From contig ML240445.1 in the NCBI GenBank assembly GCA_004835665.1, positions 372,001 through 436,000 on the forward strand: DNA of 64,000 nucleotides, written 5' to 3'. Below, in pieces: positions 1 through 10,352 of this stretch. How positions within the stretch are numbered: the stretch's first letter is position 1; each line of letters starts with the position of its first letter. Source of the stretch: Phoma sp. XZ068 (Eukaryota > Ascomycota > Dothideomycetes > Pleosporales > Didymellaceae). A program made the translations under genes and the position numbers. Below the pieces are notes generated by a model. The model ran no database searches, was not told the DNA's origin, and saw only the letters and a list, made by a program, of their open reading frames with translations.

Positions 1-798
1 CTATGACGCTCTGTGATGCCATCGACGATCTTTCTGCTTTGCAGAAGCCAACCGCCTGGCAAGAGCATTTGAAGAATGGCGTATCTCCATTGAGCAAGCA
101 CTGGAAGGGCACCTACTCTTTCTTAGACCCTAAAGAACAACGCAGGCTTCGATCTCTCGAAGATGATGACGATAGTGACATCTACTTCAGCGACAAGAAC
201 ATTGACGAGGGAAAGATTCAGGTATGCCATGCACAAGCATACTCCATGAAAGATAATTTGCTGACAACGATAGTCTCTTGAGCTGGACTTCGACCGAGAT
301 GGCCAACTCAAGTGGCCAGAACTGTTCGAGAAACGCCTGAACTCGTTGCGCGAGGTCCCTGAGCCGGATGCGCCTCTCAAAACACAAGGTCGCAACAAGT
401 CTAAAGACTCTTCAAGTTCTAATCTACAATTCGTAGGTACCGGGATGGATCTCGATGATGACTTCCAAGCTATTGGCTGGCTCAACGCCCTTCCCGACCA
501 GTGCGGCATACCCGGCTGGCAACGTATCACCTTCATGAAGCACTTCGCCGAGGATCTGGATGACGTTGACTCTGACAATCTCTGGGCATATGAGGGTGTG
601 GTACTCCCGGGCGGTCGTATCATCGTTGGCCGTTGGTGGTTTGCTTCGGAGACCGTCGATTTTAACGTAAGTTTCAACATGAAGGGATTCAGGACACAGT
701 CGATCATCACTAACCTTGAGCAGCGTGATTACAACGGACCTTTCATTCTTTGGGCTGCTCAGCCTGATGAGTTTGACGAGACCAACTCAGAGGAGTAG
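1..798 (+). CDS. F-box-like hypothetical protein, 3' part (5' end outside window)
   Basis: Three exons join in frame: 3-221, 283-666 and 721-798. Intron 1 (222-282, 61 nt) runs GTATGC to TTGAG; intron 2 (667-720, 54 nt) runs GTAAGT to TTGAG. Intron 2 is a multiple of three with no stop, so the reading frame stays open if it is retained. The C-terminus holds GGRIIVGRWWFAS followed by YNGPFILWA. From memory, this 'I.GRWW...GPF.FW' ending is common at the end of fungal F-box-like proteins, but no F-box is visible here because the N-terminal part lies outside the window. An ATG at position 3 could be the start, but the gene more likely continues upstream. Acidic and polar overall, with no membrane segment. 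Coding status is fairly sure; function is not known. Confidence 0.7.
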
Positions 799-1016
799 TA
801 CGATTTGCTGGTGCTTTGGAAATATCGGATATTGCATGAGACAGGCGCATATATCCTGGTACATCAGCTTTGGAGCAATTACACTGGATATATCCACATA
901 TATGAAGCGCTCGAAGATCTCACATAGTCTATCTTGATTGGAATTTCGAACATATTGGTATTCTTTAAATAAATCAAAAGGCGGCATGCCAGGGGCTTTC
1001 TTATGCAGTCATACTC

Positions 1017-2681
1017 TTACATCAGTTCCTTCGTCCTCTCCTCGCTCTCTCTGATCCACTGATCCAGCTTCTTGCGGTCCCTCGGCTTGAACCCAACCTT
1101 GAAGTACTTTGGCTCCATTGTCAAGCTTGTCGGGATATCGTTGGCATCCAAACAATCCATGACTGCCGCGTCTCGCGGATCCTTGGGCGGCGTAAACTCA
1201 AACGCGCTAATCAATCTCACAAACGCAGTGAATAGCTCCCTGTTCGCTAAATGACTGCCCACACACATTCGTGAGCCCGCGCCGTATCCATAATGCGGTG
1301 TCCCTGCACCATCCGGTACATTAAGGTAGCGCTCGGGATCGAACTTGCCCGGGTTCTTGAAGTGCTCAGCATCGTAATCCGCAGCATACGCATTCATATA
1401 GAACGTTGTTCCCGGCGGGATGATCACGCCGTTCCATTCAATTGGCTTGATTGATACTCTGGGCAGGCAGATGGGGATGACGGTCCAGTAGCGCAGGATT
1501 TCCTTGTACAGAGCGGTGATGTAGGGGATTTTCTCTTCGTGCAGACAGCGCTCCCAGGCGTCGCCGTCGGGGTAGACGGACATTATTTCCTTGTATGCGC
1601 GGGCTTGGATTTTTTGGCCTGCAGACGTGGCGAGGTAGGCGATGCCCATGATGAGGTTGCCGGGGACGGTGTCAAGGCCTGCAGAGACCATGGTTAGGCA
1701 GATGGATTTTATTTCGGCTGGGTAGTGTTAGCATGATGAGCTGAACAAAGACAGTTGGAAACAGCGATAACATACCTCTATTCAGCTTGGCCTCGGGGTC
1801 CTTGATGATGTTGCCTGTGATACACGGTTTGTCTGTTCCGTTTTGGATCTTCTCCTCCAGAGTGTTGAGCAGCTTGTCCATGTACACGTCGCGCCTGTTC
1901 TTGAACTTGATTGCCTCGTTGCTCTGGCTGGGGAAAAGGCGCAGCAGCGGAACATAGTCTTGCCAGTTGTTACTTGTGGATCTGAAGTTTCCTACGCCAC
2001 GCTCCACATCGACGATCTCCTTGAGCAGCGGTGCATCCTTGTTGCCGTCGATGCGGTATCCATAGTTCAGTGTCAGCGACGTGTTGAGGGCGTAACGCTG
2101 CCAGTATGCACGTGGGTCGAGGTCGATCTCGCCGCCTTTGCTATCGGAGAGGAGTTCTTTTATGGAGACAGTGGATTCGAGGTCGATGAGCGGCATGTAG
2201 GACTGCACAGCTGGGCGATTCAGGGCGGTGGCAGCGGCTTTACGGCGGTTCTTACAAGACTCGTCCCAAGGGGAGGTACCGATTGTGAAGCCTTGAGATG
2301 AGGATACGACCTTGTGGAAGGTGTGGAGCATGGGCCGGGAGATCAGTGCAGATTGATTTGTGATCCAGAGATGACGGACGGATTCAAAGGAGTTGGCGAA
2401 GACGATTCTCTGTGGACCATGTGAGCTTGTGGTTCCTTGGATGCAGACATGAAGTTTCTAACCTTGTTGCCCATTCGAACCTGGAATACTGGCCCGTACT
2501 TCTTTGCCCATCCTTGTGCTACCTTTGCGTGATTTGTACCGAGCTCATACAAGCTACCGAACAGGGGTAGACCAGGGACCTCTGGAAGGCCCTTGATGTG
2601 CGGTGTGTCGGTGCCGTACAGGAATCTGTATAGGAAGATGCCGACGACAATAGCGACGGCGCCGTAGATTGGTATCGACAT
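1017..2681 (-). CDS. CYP504-type cytochrome P450 (phenylacetate / 3-hydroxyphenylacetate hydroxylase family)
   Basis: Exons 2681-2463, 2409-1776 and 1717-1017 give 517 aa, the usual length for CYP504. Introns are 2410-2462 and 1718-1775. The N-terminus has a membrane anchor (IYGAVAIVVGIFLYRFLY) followed by a Pro-rich hinge. I see the I-helix motif AGLDT, the K-helix ExxR in KEILRYW, the FDPERYL motif, and the haem loop YGAGSRMCVG with the Cys ligand; Tyr replaces the usual Phe at the loop start. CYP504 enzymes of Aspergillus (PhacA, PhacB) hydroxylate phenylacetate or 3-hydroxyphenylacetate on the way to homogentisate in the ER. The next two genes, fahA and hmgA, degrade homogentisate, which supports this role. 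I cannot tell the PhacA type from the PhacB type by eye. A TATA-like GTATAAG lies about 80 nt upstream of the ATG. Confidence 0.9.
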
Positions 2682-3604
2682 GTTGCTTACTGCTCAAGCT
2701 GCTGGTTCAAGAGAAGATGAATCTTGCTGGAGCAGACGTTAGAGGATGTAACCGCACTTATACCAACGCTCGTGTACTTGGCCCACACATCGCGGTCCAG
2801 CGCATTCACTGCGAACATCCGCACCTAACCACGTCCTGTACGCCCGCCTCAGCAGCAACGCGAGCCGCTTCACTGGATGCGCGATCCGACATGGCTGCAC
2901 TTGCTGGACCCGGTAAAGCGGGGCGTTAGCGCGGTGTCCACTGTCGAAGTAATGGGTTATCTGCAGATATGTCTGCGGAATTTGACCGCTGATATTGCTT
3001 GAGATGCAACCACTAGCGCGGTGCGGGGGAGCTGCGCTGTGGGGTGAGATCATGAGCTAGCTTCTTGAAGTGATCTAAGGCTTTGCGCACATCGAACGGA
3101 GATTTATTTTGGACACCGTTCATACGGTTACTGATTTCGGTAGCAATGGTGAGAATACTGTTACAATGCATGCTTCGTACGCTGTGGGTCTCAACGATCG
3201 TGATATTTCGAAGGCGGAACGGTTCCTCGGCTGGGTGACGAGAAGACTCGAGCGACGTTGCGGTGAATGTTTTTCGGCATGCAAGAGAATTGCTTCGGTG
3301 TCTAATGTGCCGATGATCATCATTGCTAGAAATATAACTAGGATGACGAAATCATACGGAGTTGGTGCCTGCTTGCACATATTAGCGGAAGTGACCTAGG
3401 TGGTGGAGTACAGAGTAGGACAAACCGAGCTGAGCCTACATATGAGCCGATACCACAATCTGTCGCTGTGAACTTGTCTTATTAAGTAGTGACGCTGCCC
3501 TGGCTGGTATGAAGTGTCGCTGATAGTACTGGTTCACCCAAGTCTCACGATCAATGGCACCAAAACGGCAGTGACCTCTCAATCCATCCTTTCTGTATTG
3601 TATC
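2682..3604. other. Intergenic: CYP504 promoter and fahA 3' flank
   Basis: This 923-bp gap separates two minus-strand genes. The right-to-left promoter of the P450 lies at its left end, with a minus-strand GTATAAG near 2758-2764. The open frames inside are short and have no recognisable motif. I see no RNA gene. Confidence 0.5.
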
Positions 3605-4961
3605 TCAATCAAACTTCAGCTCGAGAGCTGGTTCGATCTTCCCTACGCACTCTCCAAAACCTACTAATGCTTCCTCATCGTCACCACACACGCCCTTGAT
3701 AGTGATTTCGTCGCCGTCCTCCAAGAATGTCCTCATGTCCCCACCACTGAGCCTGATGGGCTCCTTGCCATTTTGACTTTGTTCTATGAAACTTCCATAC
3801 TCAGCAGGGGAGCTGCCGCTTATTGTGCCGGAGCCGAGGAGGTCACCAGGCTGGAAGGGGCAGCCAGTGATGGTGTGGTGTGCGAGCATCTGTGGGAAGG
3901 ACCACAGCAAGTTCCGTGCGTTTACCTTGGATATCGTCGTGTTATTACCAGAAGGTGCTGGTGTTCATCAGTTGCTGTGGTGCGAGGATCAAATGGCTAG
4001 ACTTACTCTTCACATCTACCTGGAGATTGATGTCGTATACTGAGTTTTCATCCTTCTCTTTGAGATACGGTAAAACATCGCCATCGTTCTCTAGACCCTT
4101 GACTTTGAAAGGTTCGAGCGCGTCTGCGAGGACAACCCATGTACTTATTGTCGTGCCAAAGTTCTTTGCATTAAACGGCCCTAATGGTACGTATTCCCAG
4201 GCCTGAATATCTCGTGCTGACCAGTCGTTCATCAGAACGACACCAAAGAGGTTGTCTGCAGCCTTGTCAATGGGTATGGGTGTTCCTTGCTCGTTTGAGC
4301 CGCATACGAATGCGCCTAATTCGAGCTCAATGTCGAGCTTCTTGCAAGGTGAGAAGGTTGGCTGCTTCTTTTCGGCGGCAGGGTTCAGCAGGATTTGGCC
4401 GTTTGGTCGACGAATCGGTGTCCCTGACGGTACGACTGATGATGCGCGGCCGTGGTAGCCGACTGGAAGATGCTTGTAATTGGGTTGCAGTGCATTCTGA
4501 GGTCCTCGGAAGATCACACCGCAGTTGTAGGCGTGATTCATGCCAGCAAAGAAGTCGGTGTAGTCGCCAATCTTGAAGGGTAGATGCTTCTTCACATCTT
4601 GTAGTGGGATCAAGGCCTGTTTCTGCAATGCTTCATTGTTCTTCAATACATCTGGGAATTCTGTGCTCTCAGTGAACACGCTCTGGATGTATTTGCGCAC
4701 AATCGAGTGGATAGGTCGTCCGAGTGCTGCAAAGGCATTCAGTGATGGCTGTGAGAAGACAGCTTGGTGTGGCTGGATGGTGGACAACCCTGAAAAGCCA
4801 TTATTTGCAGCAAAGGCCTCAAGATCCAGTGCATAATCTCCAATCGCAACTGCTACTCGCGGTGTTGTCGATGACTTCGTCGAAATGACCCCGAAAGGTA
4901 TGTTTGCGAGTGAGAAGTGAGACCCTCGTGGAATATTAAACCACGACCGCAGAGACGTCAT
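3605..4961 (-). CDS. fahA: Fumarylacetoacetase
   Basis: Exons 4961-4007 and 3957-3605 give 435 aa, close to other fungal FahA proteins. Intron 3958-4006 (49 nt) runs GTAAGT to ACCAG; this acceptor restores the fungal-type segment TTISKVNARNLLWSF. I chose the ATG at 4961 (MTSLRSWFNIP) over one 27 codons upstream because the extra residues do not look like the family. The enzyme hydrolyses fumarylacetoacetate to fumarate and acetoacetate, the last step of Phe/Tyr and phenylacetate breakdown. Visible family landmarks are HLPVGYHGRASSVV, the metal-binding DIELELGAFV, LMNDWSARDIQAWEYVPLGP and GDLLGSGTISG. It is divergent from hmgA and probably shares its inducible promoter. Confidence 0.96.
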
Positions 4962-5576
4962 GCTGGGAATGTTGTTGTTAGGCGGTGCTGCTTGTCTGGC
5001 GAGCCTATGATTGCTGTACTTCGAGGGATTGGCGGGGCACAAAGCTCGTCAAGAACAAGGTGGTGTGATGGTCTTGTTTTACTGCAGTATTCTGTGTACT
5101 TTCCAGTTCCGAGCAGATCCTCCCTGAGAATCAACAAGCTCGGAAAACGCGTTCCGATCGCGTTGCTGCCCGCCATGTCGTGACCACAAAAACGTGACGG
5201 CTATTGATGGAGAGGATGACGACGGAGCGCGGTTTTCATTCCGCTATAAAGCGGACGCAGGGCCGGAGTGTGGGGTATGCCGCATGAAACCAGCCAGAGC
5301 TCCCCGCCTTTCGCCCAAGCTCCAGGTGACGAACGTGACGACGGAATTTCAAGCCGTCCTTTACCGCGGTCAATAAGCAATCATGTCTAAGAGCAGGCTG
5401 TTCTCAGGCTACCCACCGCATCACTGCTCCCGCAACCCTCCGGGCCGTCCCAGGAGCTTGCGGCATATATTCAGCGAATTTACAAGTCTGAGCACCTTCC
5501 TCCCTTGACAGAGTTGCAATATCCCAAAGTTGAAGCTTAGCTATCACCAACGACACTAAGCCCACAAACCGCAACC
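4962..5576. promoter_or_regulatory. Shared divergent promoter of fahA and hmgA
   Basis: This 615-bp region separates the start codons of fahA (-) and hmgA (+). It contains a TATAAA inside a small palindrome (GCTATAAAGC, about 5243-5252) and a CCCCGC at 5302-5307 that fits the CreA consensus SYGGRG on the other strand. One CreA hexamer is weak evidence. In Aspergillus the homologous genes are also divergent, inducible by phenylacetate/Phe and glucose-repressed; applying that here is inference. Confidence 0.55.
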
Positions 5577-7051
5577 ATGCCCTCCACACAATTCAACTTC
5601 AAAGAAAAGTACAGATATCAGAACGGCTTCGCATCCTACCATGAGTGAGCTTCACTGGCCCGAACCCCAACAACTACCGCTCACAATAAGTCAGAACAGA
5701 AGCAGTAGAGGGCGCGCTGCCAGTTGGTGCAAACTCCCCACAGAAGCCTCCACTAGGCCTCTATGCGGAGAAGCTCTCGGGCACAGCCTTCACAGCTCCA
5801 CGACACAAGAACCAGCAGTCATGGCTCTATCGCATACTTCCCTCATGCGGCCATAGCAACTTCGAAGCACGTGAATCGAGCACCTTCAACACCAACCCAG
5901 AGAACAAGCCATGGGAGAAGATCCACTTCATCCCTAACCAGCTGCGGTGGGATCCCTTCGACCTTGACGAGACAGTAGACTGGGTCCACTCATTGCACCT
6001 CGTTGCTGGCGCCGGAGACCCAACAATGAAGACCGGTGTTGGCTACTTCATCTACGCAGCAGGCAAAGATATGGCAGCGAACGAAGCTTTCTACTCCGCA
6101 GACGGCGACTTCCTCATCGTCCCTCAGCACGGCGTCCTCGACATCCAGACAGAATTGGGCCGCCTCGTCGTCCGCCCCAACGAGATCTGCGTGATCCCTC
6201 GCGGCATCAGATACCGCGTCACACTTCCCGATGGCCCCGTCCGAGGCTACATTCTCGAGCTCTACGAGGGACACTTCGAGCTTCCCGAATTGGGTCCCAT
6301 CGGTTCGAATTGTCTCGCCAACGCGCGTGACTTCCAGGCGCCTGTCGCCGACTTCGATGAGGACACCAACAGCTCGTGGACTATACTTGCCAAGTTTGCA
6401 GGCCACCTCTACGCAGCCAAGCAAACCCAGACCCCCTTCGATGTCGTTGCCTGGCACGGCCTATACTATCCCTACAAATATGACCTTGGCCGCTTCAATA
6501 CCATTGGCAGCGTGTCCTTCGACCATCCAGATCCCTCCATCTATACCGTGCTCACTTGCCAGAGTGCATTCGCAGGGACAGCAATTGCCGACTTTGTCAT
6601 CTTCCCCCCGCGCTGGCTAGTCGCAGAAGACACGTTCCGCCCTCCATGGTACCACCGCAACACCATGTCCGAATTCATGGGCCTCATCCACGGACAATAC
6701 GACGCCAAAACGGGCGGCGGCTTCCAGCCCGCGGGCGCATCGCTGCACAACGTTATGTCTGGCCACGGACCGGACGCCAGCACGCACGAGAAAGCGAGTA
6801 ACGCGCCGCTAGCACCGCACAAGGTTGGCGAGGGCAGTATGGCGTTTATGTTTGAGAGCTGCTTGATGATCGGGGTGACAGATTGGGGGCTGAAAAAGTG
6901 TCAAAAGGTGCAGGAGGATTACAACGCGGAGAGCTGGGAGCCGCTCAAGCCGCATTTCAAGTTGAAGCCGGGACAGAAAATTGATAATGGCGTCAAGGCT
7001 ATTGCGAACGGGACTGAGGGCGATAAGGCGCAGGTGCCGCACTACACGTAG
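5577..7051 (+). CDS. hmgA: Homogentisate 1,2-dioxygenase
   Basis: Exon 1 (5577-5644) and exon 2 (5695-7051) give 474 aa. Intron 5645-5694 (50 nt) splices YHE to TEAVEGALPVGANSPQ; the next AG, 5 nt downstream, would break the frame. The enzyme opens the ring of homogentisate to maleylacetoacetate using Fe2+. Family landmarks include KLSGTAFTAPR, ETVDWVHSLHLVAGAGDP, EICVIPRGIRYRV and GHLYAAKQTQTPFDVVAWHG. The iron-ligand region is PPWYHRNTMSEFMG, followed by SLHNVMSGHGPD; the His and Glu ligands are present. With fahA and the P450 it covers the route from arylacetate to fumarate and acetoacetate, except maleylacetoacetate isomerase, which I do not find here. Confidence 0.97.
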
Positions 7052-7679
7052 ATTAAGTTGATGAGTTTATGCTGTAGTATACCAATCTGATTCCACATTT
7101 TTTTCATAACTCCTGGGGCGTTGCTAGTACCGAGGTCCCCTGCATTTCATACTACTCGCCGCTATAGTTGCAAGGCTATAGTAGAGGTCCTATACAACGG
7201 ATGTTCGGTAAACCGAAACATGCATGGTGCGATCCACAAATTGCAGGGACATCTTCTCAGCCTCCAACACCAGGCGTCTCCAAACGCGTCGATCAACCGG
7301 CGCTATCATTGTACATCGCACAACACATTTGCTCAAGCATGGGAGTCTTTGTGGAAGAGGGTTGGATTTTCATAATTAATTACTGCCATGTCCTCGCATC
7401 AAGCGGGGTGTGGACTCGTATCTAGGGTATCTGCGGACATCATTGCAGCATCAGACTCTGTACCATACACGTCGACAAACTCACTACGGAAAAGCATCTA
7501 CAGAAAGGGAAATCGTGGGATCAACACTTGTATTCTTCTCGTAGACGGTAACGTACTTGCTCGTGTTGTCCTTTTTGTTTGCGCTTCGTCGTCACCATGG
7601 ATGTCTTTGGCGCCTTATGTTTTTCTCTGGGTTCTTGGCTTGAAGAGAATTGCAAAGGCTTGACTTTCGAGGTGGCTCT
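7052..7679. other. Convergent 3' intergenic gap
   Basis: hmgA (+) and the ferritin-like gene (-) end toward each other across this gap. It contains a short perfect hairpin, TTCGGTAAACCGAA at about 7204-7217. I see no gene. Confidence 0.45.
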
Positions 7680-8727
7680 CTACGAGGGCTGGATGACGGA
7701 GGGACCGGCAAGAACCTGGTCGTCGGCGATGGACTCGGTCTTGGTGATCATCATGTAGACCTCTCCCTGCAGGTTCTGGGGGACCATGCAGTTGCCATCC
7801 TTGATCTGAGAGAACTGGTTGCCACCACTGTTATTTATTAGTGATTTGTTTGAAATATTGTGGATTTGAGAATACTTACGGAGCAACGAAGGCGCAGAAG
7901 GAAGCACCAGCGGGCGAAGCAGGGTCAGCGAGCTTGAGGTTCTGACCAACGGTAGCCTGCTCGGGGTTCTGGAGGGCAATGGCGGGGAAAGCCTGGATGT
8001 TCAGGTTGGAACCCTGGGGGCAAGACTTGATGAACTGGGCGGCCAGTGTGAAAACGGCACGGGGCTGGAGAGCGGTGTCGAAGGCAGCGGGGACGGGCTC
8101 AGCGCCAGAAGCAACGCGGATGAAAGCCTGGTGACGAGCCTCGACAGTGACGATGGATGCAGCGGCGGCGAGAACGTCGGAAGAGTTGACCATGGGCGCG
8201 GCACCGAGGTAGGCGGAGACACCGACGGCCTCGAGAACACGGGCGGTCTTGACCATGGAGTCGGCGCTGGCGAGCGCGGCGTCGAAGTTGTAATCGCAGG
8301 GCTCAACGGGCTTTGCGCCGGCGCCGGTGATGGCGGACATCAGCGTGGTGACGTGAGTAGCCTCAGTCTGACCAACGCCCATAAGGGACTTGATCTGGGT
8401 GTCGGTGAGACCAAGAGCCTTGAAGTCGCTCATCGGGAACTTGGCGAAGCCCTGCTTGTAGAATGTCGACTCAAGATGCTCAGCGGTCAGAGCGCTTAGA
8501 ATGTCAGCACGAATACTCAAATAGTCGGATTGCTGTACTTACAACTGGAGAATGTCGACATCGCTCAAAGTTGCAGCCGCTGCTGGTGCACCTGCTGCTG
8601 GTGTCGCCGATGAAGAAGATGCTGCCGGAGAAGGGGATGCCTGACGAGCGTCAAGCTGAGCGGGGGCGGCAGCCACGAGAGGCGCCAGGACGAAAAGGCC
8701 CTTGAGGATTGTTGATACGCTCGGCAT
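7680..8727 (-). CDS. Secreted ferritin-like (Rds1-type) stress protein
   Basis: Exons 8727-8543, 8494-7880 and 7827-7680 give 315 aa; introns are 48 and 52 nt. The N-terminus is a clear signal peptide (MPSVSTILKGLFVLAPLVAAAPA) followed by an Ala/Ser/Pro-rich linker. The body matches the ferritin_2 family: DVDILQFALTAEHLESTFY at the start, then QTEATHVTTLMSAI and TVEARHQAFIRVASG, which supply the Glu and ExxH residues expected of a di-iron four-helix bundle. Such proteins are known as Rds1 or stress-response proteins in fungi; their biochemical role is not settled. Secretion or cell-wall location is inferred from the signal peptide. A TATATATTAA-type box lies about 95 nt upstream of the ATG. 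Confidence 0.9.
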
Positions 8728-10352
8728 ATTGGTGAATTAAGTGGTGGTTTTTGTTGTTGTTGAAGAGATGATAGATTCGTAAGGATCGACGGCCAGCAAA
8801 GTCTCGCTTTGAATTCGAATATTAATATATATCTCTTAAAGTCCAGCCAGGGACGAGGTAGAAGAAGACCGTAAGGAGTGTCGTAAGGTATTAGGTACAG
8901 AGATATGGAAGCCTTGCAGTTGATGTCCAACAGAAACGTTCGGCAGAAACAGAGATGGGCAGTGAATGACCCTTATAGAAGCCACAATAGCTCCTGGCAA
9001 ACCTGAGACACCATAGTAAATTCGGAGGACGGATGCAGAGCTCGTGGCAGAGGGGCGGGCACAGCGTTCCCGTCCACGCACTGGCGTAACTTACCGGATC
9101 CGTGACCATCAAGCTTTCAGCCTTGGCTCGTCGACCCATTGATCGTCTGGGAACTGCTTGCTCGGACTGTAGCAACCGCTGAACTATTCCGGATGGCTGC
9201 GTTGGGATTGGTGTTGGACGCGTGAGGTGTAGCAGGTCTGGGGGCTGCGACGCGAAAATCTCGTGATGAAACTGTGTAAGTACCAGCATCACACACTTGG
9301 CCGCACGGAGGCGACAAAGCCCGCCCATGACGAATTCTGGATTCCCTAGTAGTGCATAGCCATCCATGGCGGCGACTAGTCTATCCGAAGAGCTTCATGT
9401 GTGGCTCACCAGCAATTGCGTGAGGCATTCAACCTCCTGGGTTGGCGACTGCGATTCGTGTTGCGGCGTGATAGCGCCCTTGAAACGTTTCAAAACGTGC
9501 TCTCGACAGATCCTGCGAACACAACATGCGCATTCATGTTGAAGAGTATTGGGAAGAAAATGTGCTGTGCTGACGAGCTGAAGAAGCTGGAGAGGCTAAG
9601 TTGGTAGAAGGAAACGAAGTTGCGCGACGCTGCGCATGGCCAAATCACCACAACACAGCTGCCAAGCATTGTGATCGCCACTGTCATAACGGTCTTCATG
9701 CCTTAGGCAATGTGTCGGCCGGAAGAAACGGTTGCCAGTACCAAGCTTTGCGGGTAGATATTACCTAGGGTCCTTGTTCCCAAAGGGTTGCAAATCAGCT
9801 GGAGCGCGACCAAAACCATCCACGTGCGGCGCAGGCAACGGCAGAATGCCATTCTCCAGCAGGCACGGATGGCACTCGCTCCAGGATGATATAGATGCGG
9901 GAGTAGTCCATCCGAGTTGTTTCATTTCTGTAAGGCCAATAGTCTGCTATCATTCATGTCCACGATGGATCCGTCAGGTGTCAACGAGCGCAAACGAACA
10001 GGATGTGGACCAGATGCAGATGTCATACGACACTGAACGCTAAAAATGAACAGCAGCTTTCTTGATTGTAAATGACGGCACACTCGAACGACACGTCAAC
10101 ACACTACTAAGGCTTGATTAAACCTACTGTATATATCCGGTGACAGTCGAGTACCCCATACACATGAACAATACAGATTCGTCATCCGCGCCAACACGAC
10201 TTAAACTATATCCACGCTATGCAAATTCCCATCAAGTAATGTTGGCAGCGACCGGAGGCTACCTTGCAGCAATACAGTAACATTCATGCTCCCGAACGAA
10301 GCTACTGTACATGCATCGTTGTCGAGTATCGATTTTTGGTGGCCGAGTGCGC
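8728..10352. other. Intergenic: promoter of ferritin-like gene and ssd1 3' flank
   Basis: This 1.6-kb gap holds the promoter of the ferritin-like gene, with an AT-rich TATA-like tract on the minus strand at about 8817-8838. Open frames up to about 158 codons occur but lack known motifs and look random. No RNA gene was seen. Confidence 0.45.

Noticed and set aside
5990..6457. 155-codon frame antisense to hmgA
   Set aside because: Shadow of the conserved hmgA frame.
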